From Diadophis punctatus similis (Eukaryota > Chordata > Lepidosauria > Squamata > Dipsadidae), in the NCBI GenBank assembly GCA_023053685.1, contig JALIGW010000001.1:226561434-226625433 (forward strand): a stretch of DNA of 64,000 nt, given 5' to 3'. Under the pieces are notes generated by a model that worked only from the letters and a program-made list of their open reading frames with translations, ran no database searches and was not told the origin of the DNA. Within the stretch, counting starts at the first letter, position 1; every line of letters begins with the position of its first letter. Below, piece by piece: positions 52,426 to 62,513 of the stretch. The translations under genes and the position numbers were made by a program.

Positions 52426-53130
52426 CGAGCACGTTAAAATATTGTGTGATTTCTGAATACAAACTGATAAAGTCTTGGGTCATAACCACACCAGATTTAA
52501 CTGTGGTTGAAAAGAAAATGTGGATAACTGATGTGGCAATAAGAGGAGATAGCAGAATAGAAGACAAAGAATTGGAGAATATCACAAAGCATCAAGATCT
52601 AAAAATCAAAATTGAAAAATTATGGCACAAAGCAGCTGTGATGGTCCTAATGGTTATTGGCACACAGGGTGACATACAGAAAAATCTTGGATAGTACTTA
52701 GAATATCTGCACATTGAAAAAAAATTCCACCCATGAATTGCAAAAGGTCACACTGCTTGATCTGTTGATACATCACAACATCCTAGGTTCTTGGGAAGGA
52801 TCTGCTGCTCATAAAGGCCAGCATTAGATAAAGAACTGGCAGCTGTGACTTCAAATTGTTGTGAACAGATAATAAAAACTTTTAAGACAGTGGAACAACA
52901 CCTCCCTATTCCAGATCCTTGGGTACATCTCGAAAGGTGGATAAAAAACGCCAAATCCAGTCTAAACATCTGGCTGACTATGTGACAAACTATAATATCA
53001 CAACACTCCTTTTGTGGTAGTGCTGGGGATTGCTGCAAGAACACAAGAGACTTTATAAACAAAATGGAATACAAAACAAAATGTATGATTCCTCAGCACA
53101 TGGAATACCATCTACAAAATAAAGAAAAGC
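52426..53130 (+). mobile_element. Decayed R4/Dong-like LINE remnant
   Basis: A frame at 52446-52694 gives ITDVAIRGDSRIEDKELENI, TKHQDLKIKIEKLWHKA and VIGTQGDIQKNLG. This resembles the endonuclease-like C-terminal block I associate with R4/Dong-type LINEs. Downstream sequence has related residues interrupted by stops. The clade call is from memory of the motif and is tentative. No intact ORF remains. Confidence 0.55.
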
Positions 53131-54371
53131 ACCCTATATCCTTACTGATGTAGAAGACCCCATAAGGAAACACACCATTCTGGCTTCTTTCCTCAAATCT
53201 TCCTGTACCTCTTGCATCAATGCAAATGTTCATAATAAGAACACACACAGCGTAGCGTATCAAGGAGGGAGACAGACTCTTTATTTATATATCCAAGATT
53301 AATGAGCTAACAGATCGGGCCACATACCAGCCAAGCACATTTCAGCAAAATCAAGCCAGAAACTCCTTCTTAAAATGTGAATAAAATGACTACGAACTGC
53401 ATATGGAAATGTACGTGATTGTCTGATCACTCCCTCTAGTCAAGGAAGGGAACAAACAAATGTTCACTGTAGTTTTGTCTGGGTATAAACCCCCAGACAG
53501 ACAAACTCTTCCCAGAAGTCTGTTTTGCCAAGTGTTACGTTTCACAAGTCAGGCAAGTCTCTCTTCCCTCCTCCCGCTTCCCCCCCCCCACCCCGGTTAC
53601 AACTATTAAAATAAAAGGAAATTAGATCTGCTCTTTTCCCAACCCCCTTCGCCGAAGCCGATGCCAAAAAGTTTTGATTCAGCCCGGGATCGACACCCGA
53701 CACCCGACACCCGCTCCTCTAAACTCCTGGGAAATCTCCGCGGCTGAGGGCCGCAAAGCGTTAGGAAAGTAAAACTTTTGTCTCGCTCTCGAGGCACAGG
53801 CTGAGCTCGGGAGCCCCGTGACGCAAAAAGGCCGAGGGAATCCTTTCCTGGGGGGAAAAAGAAAAAAAAGGCAGGCGCCCCGAAATGCTACGTTGACCGA
53901 GGCACGGAAACGCCCTCCACTTTTAGTTCAGAACTTGCGCTTTGGAGGAGACATAACCAAGGCGCTTCCTGCCTTTTTCCCCCTGCCCGATCGGGAATGG
54001 GTCGGTCGGTCTCCCTCTCTCCTAGCCTGACATGCAGTACGGCCGTCCTTCCCTTTGCACCGTCTCTCCTGGAGGAGGCGGCCGAAGCTTTTACTCGCCA
54101 GGGCTACAGCCGCCGCCACCCCCACCCCCCGCAGCCTTGCGCCCCTCTTCCCGCCGCCACGCACGCTCCCAGCCACAGCGCTTCCCCGCCGCCCACTCGG
54201 CTCGCCCTCGCGGCCCCCCACGCACGCACACCTCCTCCGCTCCCATTCCCGAGTTGCAAAGAACTTTTCCATCTCCACAACAAAAGGGGTCCCTCTTCCC
54301 GAAGCGCGGGATCGGAACAGCCGGCAAGGGAGTGCGAAGGGGGGGGGCGAGAAGCGGCCCCAGAAACGTAC

Positions 54372-54462
54372 CCGTGACAGACCCCAAGTTGCACCGAAGT
54401 AGCGAGGCGGCGAGCAGGAACAGGACCAAAAGCGGCGGCGGCGGCGGCGCTGCCGCCTCCAT
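54372..54462 (-). CDS. LRP5: LRP5 exon 1, coding part: start codon and signal peptide
   Basis: This 91-nt coding segment starts at ATG 54462-54460 and ends at a GTACGT donor (54371 downward). It encodes a short proline run, then a hydrophobic leucine-rich core (LLVLFLLAASLL), as expected of a secretory signal peptide. The opening MEAA and the split codon 31 (phase 1) match LRP5. The start context is strong, with A at -3 and G at +4. The GCC/GCG-rich codons reflect the CpG island. Signal-peptide residues vary freely in this family, so the match rests on position, phase, length and the join to exon 2. The transcription start and the extent of the 5' UTR cannot be read from sequence alone. Confidence 0.93.
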
Positions 54463-54496
54463 GTTGTGCTGCAGCAGCAGCTGCCCGCAGACTGGC

Positions 54497-54511
54497 TCAG
54501 GCAGGCTCCAT
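54497..54511 (-). other. Minimal upstream ORF (4 codons) before LRP5 start
   Basis: On the LRP5 strand ATG GAG CCT GCC TGA lies 34 nt upstream of the main ATG, if transcription starts beyond 54511. It has G at +4. Such short uORFs can lower or tune translation. Whether it is in the mRNA is unknown. Confidence 0.4.
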
Positions 54512-55044
54512 GCCCCGTGTGCACCGCACTCGGCAGCTAAGGAGGCGGGCGCTCCCCGGAGCCTCCTCCTCCTTCTTCTCCTCCTCCTCGTCGTCCTCGG
54601 TGCTGTCGCTCTGGGAAAGAGAATGGGAGCCTCCCGCTGCAAATCCAAGCCGAGGAGAAGCGGAACGGAAGCCAACGAGGCGCTCCGCCTCTTCCCCGGC
54701 GTGGGACACCCGCGCGCGCCCCCCCCAGATGCCGCTGTCCCCCGCCTGTCCCGGCGCGCCTGCTTGAGGAAAGAGCGCCAGGTGTGAAGTTCGCCCTTCA
54801 GGTTTTAAATTCAATAAGTCACCTCCCCTAGAAAGGAGGAGCAGCCGGGGCGTGGGGGGGGGGGAGCAAAGGTGCCCACGAACCGCTTCCCTCTTTAAAG
54901 GGGGGGGGGGCAGTCCTTAAGCTGGCCAAGTTTCTCTCACAGACGCGTTTACTAGAAGTTTTATTTCTGAATCCCATTTTTTTCGACAGGGTCAACCCCC
55001 GTGAAACCCAGTTCCGAGGAGCCCAATTTGCGGGCGGGGGGGCG

Positions 55045-55185
55045 TGCTCCTTGGTGCTCTCTGAGGTTGCTTGTCTTCTTGGAGAGACGTTTCATTACTC
55101 AAACTAGGTAACATCCACAGGGCTAGTCGGGCTAGTAAGGTGACTTGCTGCCTCCCGAGCGGGCTGGAGAGCCTCATTGGGTCAC
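55045..55185. repeat. Possible interspersed repeat of unknown class
   Basis: TTGGTGCTCTCTGAGGTTGC, then GAGACGTTTCATTACTCAAA and CTAGGTAACATCCACAG, resembles a repeat end I recall from squamate genomes. I could not fix its class or borders. Confidence 0.4.
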
Positions 55186-57289
55186 CGGTAGGGGCTCAGT
55201 AATACCCACCAACTACGTATTTAGCCGTTGGTAAGAACTTGAGGAACAAAAGGCTGTTGTGAGGGCTACCTTCTGCTGGCAGGAGTTTTGAATCTTGGGA
55301 AGCTGCCAGACAGGAAGATGGTGATTGGGGCCATGCTACATTTGTTCCTGGAAAGCCTGCACCTGTCTAACTCTTGGCAGGCCCAAGGTGGCTGTACATA
55401 TGGCACAGGGCTCACTGACAAAAATGATTTGCATTTTAAGCACCTTTGCCACCGTAGGGGTAGGCAATGTGCCACAGACACCACCCTTGGCGCCACGAGG
55501 CTCTCTGCTGCATCTGACTTATTATTTTTAGATTCTTCTAATTAGGAATAAAATAATAGGAAGCAGGTATGCTGCAAAGTGCCAGCCTCATGTGTGTTTT
55601 TTTAAAATAATGTTCTGAAGGGGAACGTACAAAAGATCCTCTATTTTAAACAAGGGGAGATTAGATACAACCCAGGCCTTTGTTTTAAATTTGTTTGCTT
55701 CCTAAAAATTAGAAATTAGATCAGTTGCAGAGAATGGTGGGTACCAATCTCATCCATTTGCCTTGGGTGCAAGTGTATTCCTATGCAACTGTCTGGGTCC
55801 ATAATGGCACAAACAATACAGTGGCACTCCCAAAACCCCAGGTATGCTCACCGGTCCACTATATTGTGTCCCTCCATTTAAATACTTGTGGAGTGATACT
55901 GTAATGCTATTGATTAAGGTTTTCAGAGTTATTTATGCATTGACAGTTTTGTGACAAGTAAAAACAATCCACACTACTATATTTCAAATAAAAGCATTTT
56001 CCTAGTACCCTGAACCAATCCAATAACTCACCCTCTGTTTCCAAAGTACATAGAAGCAGACACATTCTTTAAGAGGACCCAGGTTCTGTCAATCTACTCC
56101 TGTCAAAACCTGAAAGCAGGCTAGACTAGGCCATAGATCTAATGGCTAGACACATGGTCTAAATCCAGACTGGCATTTGGGTAATCTATTTAAACAGGAA
56201 TGCTTATTTCAGCTTTGGTCCAATTGAAAATGGTTACACATAAAGCTGGCTTATTGTGTTATACTGTAAGTAAGAAAATGAACATTTCCTTATTTTAGAT
56301 TTGTTGTTTATGGCCCTACTGAAATGTATCGACTTCATACTTCTCTACAGTTTGTAACTTTCATAGTGAGCTAAATGCACAAGTCCTTAGGATTCCATGT
56401 GGGACATAAAAGTCCAGATTTTTTTTTTTACATTGTTCATTTGTGACCTGAGAAGTTGTGCGTCTTCCTCCGTCAAATAGAACCAAAAGGGTATTTCTTA
56501 TTTCTCTCTAAGAATGAAATATATAGTGTGGAAGATGGTACAGCACACTGATTCCCAGGCAAAATGGCCCCAAAGCTTTCTGTTTTTAACTGTTTTGATA
56601 AAATGTGTTTTGCATGAATTTGGGAGTTTTACAAGTTTGAAAGATTTTTTTAGTATTATATATCTCCATCATATAAGTGTATATTTTTATACAGACTCGT
56701 AAGAAGTAGAAAGTAGGATCAAACGGTAAAGCAGTTTGTAAAAGGTATAAAGTTGGGAAGGGGGCTTGGAGCATGTACCCATTATCAATGTATGCAAGCA
56801 TGCCTGCTGTGCTATAAAATAAAGGCAAAAATTCAAACTGTTTGCTTGTTTCACAATGTTTGTAATCGTTTTACAAGTTGAGCCAATCACCACATCTTAG
56901 CCTATTTCTAGGATTTAGCATTCAGTAAACAGTCTGAGTTTGATCTGAGTCCCAATAAGCACAGGCATAACAGAATTGGGACTAGTAGCATTTACATCCT
57001 TAAGAGTCACCGACTCTTTCAGCTTTTTAGTTGTTCTTTAACAGAGGTAGAATCCAGCATGGCTGTTGGAACATTCATCTCTGCCATAGCATTCATAAAT
57101 TAATCCCAACCTTGAGGTTTCTGTTTATCAGCATGTGCTCAGTGTTGCAAGGCCCCTTTCGCCAAGTCTAAAATGTTAGCATTAGGAATAGTTACACCTC
57201 TGTATAAAAAGATGCTACAGACATCCCATGCTAAAATGTCCTGATGCTATTTCATTTTCATTAATGAAAGTTCAGCATTATTCCTGTAA

Positions 57290-57565
57290 TGTGTGCCCGT
57301 ACAAAGACGGGGTCAAATTATTTTCCAAAGCACCACTAAGGCAAGACAAGAAACAATGGGTGGAAACTAATCAAGGAGAGAAGCAACCTAGTACTAAGGA
57401 GAACATCCCTAATAGTTAGAGCAATAGCTTGCCTTCAGAAGTTATTGGTGCTCCATTATTAGAGGCTTTCATGAGACTGGACAACTATTTGTCTGAAATA
57501 GTATAGGCTCTCCAGCTTGAGCAGGGAGTTGGACAAGAAGTTCCAACTCTGAAGTTGTTTTATTA
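57290..57565 (+). mobile_element. CR1-L3-type LINE 3' end, degenerate
   Basis: Parallels the copy at 5038: GGGGTCAAATTATTTTCCAA, GTGGAAACTAATCAAGGAGA, AGAAGTTATTGGTGCTCC, CAACTATTTGTCTGAAATAG and TTCCAACTCTG. It has frameshifts and lost segments. Confidence 0.78.
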
Positions 57566-60079
57566 TTCTACCCTAGGACATCATTCATTGTATTGTCTGT
57601 GGAGATGGCTGTGGTCAAGGATCTTCTGGCAGATAAATGAGATTCAGACTATTCTTTTCAAATTTGTTTTGTCAGATTAGTCTTAGAAATTTCTGCAGCA
57701 CTGAATTTGTAGAGCCTAATCTTGTCCTCACACAAATCAGCCCTGTGAAGAATGGCACACATTTCATCATCCAGTTGGTCAGTGGCCTTAGTTCCTATAG
57801 TAGAAGCTCTACCCTGCAATTACACCCTCTGATGATGCAACACCAGATAACATTTTCTCGGTATAGTTCATGTTTATCCAGCTAGTAGTCTAATCAACAG
57901 CAGAATATCAGCCCCTAGTAAAGATCTAGCAAATCTTCCTGATGAACGATCTGCTGCTGCTTTTTAAGTGAGACCTTTCTATAACTCAATTTTTAAATGA
58001 ACCCTTTCTTTCTCTTTGAAGTCTACAATTGCGAAGATTTCAGAAGAGGTTTTCCTTTTAACGTGTTTGGGACTATTTCTACTATAGTACCGACCAAGCC
58101 ATTATTAGCACTGCATAAGATGGCCTTTCTCTGTTATGGTTTGGCCTTTACTAAGATTTTTTTTTTGATTCTTCAGTTTCTGTACATCCTCTTTGACATC
58201 CCGGATAAACTAAGGCTGAGCTAATGCTTTTTTACTCTTCTTTTTCATAGTATAAACAACAAGGTAAGACAAAAGATACCTGCTAGATGCTTCTTATTCA
58301 GGATGGAAGTGAATCACATATTGAAAGCAATTTAATGTCTATGAAAAAAACAATGAAAGGAACAAGAGTTTCTACTATATTCTGATGACATGTTCCTAAC
58401 ATCAAACAAATTAGTTTGTGAACCTTTATTTTCAGACTCATCTTTACAGTCCATGATTTGTACCGAATAATGGCTAGCAGACACCATTTCAAAGAAACTC
58501 CTTTGAATACTTGGGAACATTTATTTTTGTGTACAGGAAATTGAAAAAGTCATACTAACTACATTCGGTAGCCAAGAAATCAATTATTAGATACTATTGA
58601 AAGAGTGTATAGCCAAACCTTGTCTATTTATAATTTTTTAATAATAATCTCACAATATTTTTTGGCATTTGGATAAGGACTTTAAGTTCAGTAGAAAATG
58701 TGCAGAACAAAAGCGTAAAAGAATTAGACAAACAAAATGGAACCAGTTCAATTTCTTTAGAATGCAGAACCCAACGTCTTCACAATGAATTATCCTGTGC
58801 AGGACCAGGATAGAAACTGATCTGTTTATATTACATGATATGTTAAGTCAAGTCATACTTGATTTAATTTGGTGCATTGTCCAAACTGAAATTGTTGGTC
58901 ATATTTTGATAAAGATGCTCCATTTTAACCACAATCTGTGACCATGGCTTGATTTTGGTTAGCTTATTTAACTTAGTCTGGTCATGACTTGGAAAATGGG
59001 AAAATAATATACTTACAAGATGAACTGTAAAACAGTCCTACGTCTTGCAGCATCTCTGCTGCTTTTAGTTCAGTGTCATCCTGTGGGAGTACATAAGTGA
59101 TAAAAGAGAGACATAAACAGGGTAAAGTGAGACTCAGTTCCCACCTGTCATACCAACACAACCAGTGCTCCTAGGATCAATTGGAGCACCTTGCTGTCTA
59201 TTTATAAACAAGTGCCTGGAATACTGTAGAACAAATTTACTATATTGTCTGGTGTACCATTAACCTATATTTAATGCAATGCCATTCCTAGAGTCATGTG
59301 ATCATTCATTCTTAGAGTATCATGCAAATACAAAAAATCTTGTTATGATGGCTCCAAACAATTTCAGTATATGGTTTGTTTTAATTATAATTCAAATTAT
59401 AATTATGCGGATATTATTGTTGCTAGTATAAAGCACGCTATATGTTTCTAAAGTATATAAATTATATAACATACTCTCAATTATCTTCATGGAAATGGCT
59501 TCTAAAATGTATTAAAAGAGGGATTTATTTGATGTTTATTGTTTAACAGAGCTGGATTATATTTACAGGCATATTTGCCACTTCAGAGTAAGCATTGCCT
59601 GCCAAATTTCAGATAGATAGATGCAAGAGATTTGGTGTTTTTGTACAAAGAAGTTTAGAGACTGGGTTTTCAGAAAAGGATTTACTTACCCCTGTGATTG
59701 AGCAATTTGTATAAAGATTACTTAAATAATCATATGTAATTTTCATACATATTACCGACAAAATCATAGGTAAGCATATATCTCTACATATACCTTAGAG
59801 CGGGAATCAGTATATCTTTAAATGATAAAGGCTGTTTTATTCACTACTATTTAAAATTTTGGACCACTCTTCCCCTCTTCTGCGACTGTTTTGAAATAAT
59901 TTTATTTTAGTTACTTAGTTATCATAACATACATTTTAGAAATGTTATTAGGCAGGAATCTTGTTAAATTTTGTAATAGCTACAGAAATGTGAATTGTGG
60001 GGTTTTTTTCTGTACAGTTGATATAGAAGTAATAGAAACTTAACTTAATAAACAGTATCCCAGAAACCGTAAGTATCTA

Positions 60080-60452
60080 GCTTTGCATATTATAACGGCT
60101 GCGAGAATAGCCTATGCACAGTGCTGGAAAAAGAACTACATACCATCGGATAACCTATTACTGGATAAAATATATAGATGTGCTGAAATGGACAAACTTA
60201 CTATTGAACTTAGAGGACAAAATAACTCAGAATACTACAAGATTTGGACTAAATGATACAACTGGACTAAGACGACGAAAATAAAAGAAAAAGAAGAAAA
60301 AGACAGTGACAAAGAATGAAGATATGTACATATAACAAATACTGTACAATACTTAGTATTAATAATGTATAAATAATGGGTATGGACTTATGTCAAAATA
60401 TGGTGATGTATGAAAATAAATAAAATAATAAAGAAATTTTAAAAAAAGAAAC
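60080..60452 (+). mobile_element. L1-type LINE, 3' end with poly-A
   Basis: The first part encodes an ORF2 C-terminus of the type ARIAYAQCWK...DKIYRCAEMDKLT and then a stop. A short UTR rich in AATAATG follows, then AAAATAAATAAAATAATAAA and an A run. The poly-A end and protein motif are typical of L1. 5'-truncated. Confidence 0.8.
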
Positions 60453-60478
60453 TTAACTTAGTGGGTAAATTGATGAAT

Positions 60479-60884
60479 GATACAGTCCTCAATTCATAGC
60501 CATTCACTTAGCAACCATTCAAAGTTATTGAGTGGCATTGACAAAGTCATTTGCAACTGATTCTCTCCATTACAACCACTGCAGCATCCCCACAGTCACA
60601 TGATCAAAACTTGGCAACTTGTATGTATTTACAACAGTTGCAGCATCCCAGGGTCATATGGCCACCATTTGCAAGCTTCCCATCTGGTTTCTGACAAGCA
60701 AAGTCAATGGGGAAGCAGGTTCACTTAACAATTGCATGATTCATTTAACAACTGCAGTGATTCACTTAACTGTGGCAAAAAAAGATTATAAAATCAGGCA
60801 TGACTGACTTAATTCCCTTGCTTAACAATAGAAATTCTGGTCCCAGCTGTGGTCATAAGTCAAAGACTACCTGTTATCTGATCT
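60479..60884. repeat. AGGTAGTCCTCGACTTA-family repeat, near full-length
   Basis: Starts TACAGTCCTCAATTCATAGC and ends GGTCATAAGTCAAAGACTAC, with AGTCACATGATCAAAACTTG and TCTGACAAGCAAAGTCAATG between. It lies directly after the L1 tail. Confidence 0.82.
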
Positions 60885-61454
60885 ACTTGTGCCTGCAATA
60901 TAATGCAAATATTGCTGTGTAGCACAATCATAGTGCACTTTAGCACACTTTATATAAAAACCAGCTTGATTTTACAGCCTACCCTCCTTCCTCTCTAACT
61001 ATTGTTTGTCTCAGTCTGTGTTTCAGAATGAAAAAGTTAGCTTACAATCAGAATTTATGCTAAAGGAAAGGGAGCATGATCATTGCTCCTTCAATCTACT
61101 CCCAACTCCCTGGATCAACCAGAAAGAGCTGGAGAAATTTTAACATTCTCTGGCACACCAACAACAAGAATTCAGACCCAATCCTATGCTATTAAAACCT
61201 TTACAATGGTTATAATGAACAGCAAATAAGATTTTTTTTTAAAAAAAGAGCAAATAATTTAAACAGAATTTTTTAGTTGATTGAACAAGAGCATTCTGGT
61301 CCATTTTGTCTACTATGCTCTAATTTATTTTCTTTCTCTAACTATTGTTAAAACAATATCAATATAAGTAGCAATATTGATCACATGTTTTAAAAGTTGC
61401 TTCTGGCAAAGCAAATATCAATAATACTATCAGCATCAGTAATATTTTAAAATA

Positions 61455-61535
61455 TTATATACACACAAACATACATACATATATATACGTATATATGTGT
61501 GTGTGTGTATACAGTATATACACACACAGTATATG
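61455..61535. repeat. (CA)n / (TA)n-rich dinucleotide tract
   Basis: ATACACACAAACATACATAC, ATATATACGTATATATGTGT, (GT)n and ACAGTATATACACACACAG form an impure alternating purine-pyrimidine tract. Confidence 0.85.
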
Positions 61536-62229
61536 TACAAATAATAGGGATGTGAAATCAATTACATATATAAATAACTTGCAATTCATACAGATTAATA
61601 TAGTCCTCTTTCTGTGAACTAAGATTGGCCAGTTGACCAACACCTATTTTTTTAACTAGCAGAAGCAGACATTTGATGTTTAAGAAAGAGACTGAATTAG
61701 AGGGGAATCTGTATAATTTTTAAGCTGTTTCCATAGTTAGGGTGAACACAATCTTTATTTATTTTAGCCAAAAGTTTGAAAAGTCTGATTGGCCTATGGT
61801 TTTAAATTCAGACATACTTAAATTAATCATTCTACTGAAAAATGGTAAAGTGGTGGCAAGGAAATTAATTCCCCCAAAATTGTTGAAAACCCTCACTAAA
61901 GAGCCTGTCTCCTACCACCCCACTCCCCATTTACTAGTACTCCTTATTGATCCCCCAAAATAGGAATTATTCTGTTACCTATCTATATAAAAGAAGAAGA
62001 AACTGCCCAATTATGAGAGAATTGTCCTTTTAGGTAAAATTAGCAAGTTTTAGGTGAAACGTTTATTATAACCTTGCTGATTTGGTGAGTCAAGGAAAAC
62101 ATTTGATGTATTCAACTATACGCCATCACTCTGTTAAACAAATAATTCCCTCAACACTGTCAAACTATTTACTAAGTCTGCACTACTATTAATCTTCTCA
62201 TCATTCCCATCACCCATCTCCTCCCACTA

Positions 62230-62440
62230 ATGACTGCATGACTGTAACTTTGTTGCTTGTATCCTTACAATTTATATTGACTGGTTCCTAATATGATTTG
62301 ATTGCTTATTTGTACCCGGACTATCATTAAATGTTGTACCTTATGATTCTTGACAAACATATCTTTTCTTTTATGTACACTGAGAGCATAGGCACCAAGA
62401 CAAATTCCTTGTGTGTCCAATCACACTTGGCCAATAAAAA
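62230..62440 (+). mobile_element. CR1-L3-type LINE 3' UTR (snake type)
   Basis: ATGACTGTAACTTTGTTGCT, TATCATTAAATGTTGTACCT, TTATGTACACTGAGAGCATA, AATTCCTTGTGTGTCCAATC and CACTTGGCCAATAAAAAATT occur in the same order as at 19995. It runs straight into the (ATTCT)n array. This configuration is the one described for snake CR1-L3 microsatellite seeding (established knowledge). Confidence 0.88.
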
Positions 62441-62513
62441 ATTCTATTCTATTCTATTCTATTCTATTCTATTCTATTCTATTCTATTCTATTCTATTCT
62501 ATTCTATTCTATT
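62441..62513. repeat. (ATTCT)n microsatellite
   Basis: About 14 uninterrupted ATTCT units (AATAG class on the other strand) at the 3' end of the LINE. Their purity suggests recent growth or recent insertion. Confidence 0.98.

Larger units (their letters stand above)
18117..54371 (-). other. LRP5: LRP5 intron 1
   Basis: A 36.3-kb first intron, the usual place for a long intron in this gene family. It contains most of the repeats in the window. I see nothing recognisable in 18120-18770, 20230-21060, 22470-24430, 25830-26600, 26680-28510, 29960-30660, 30730-32720 (apart from short simple tracts), 33970-34690, 37560-38470, 38830-39890, 41050-44390, 45140-46420, 46510-47940, 49460-50010, 50160-50730 and 51520-52420. 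Conserved enhancers could be hidden there but cannot be seen from one sequence. Confidence 0.85.
53580..54900. promoter_or_regulatory. LRP5: CpG-rich island over LRP5 exon 1 and presumed promoter
   Basis: Base composition changes sharply here to GC-rich with many CpG dinucleotides, against an AT-rich background. It covers the start of intron 1, exon 1 and the upstream flank. Upstream of the ATG (54463-54900, minus sense) I see GC-box-like GGCGGG motifs and long pyrimidine/purine tracts and no clear TATA box. This is the usual promoter type for a widely expressed vertebrate gene. The exact transcription start is not visible. Confidence 0.8.

Noticed and set aside
53928..54787. Several long ORFs on both strands around LRP5 exon 1
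   Set aside because: Stop-poor CpG island. Only the 91-nt exon 1 segment has a correct donor and joins LRP5.
57637..58224. Possible exon in the upstream flank (ORFs of 75-82 residues)
   Set aside because: No conserved motif, no convincing splice signals, composition like the surrounding non-coding DNA.
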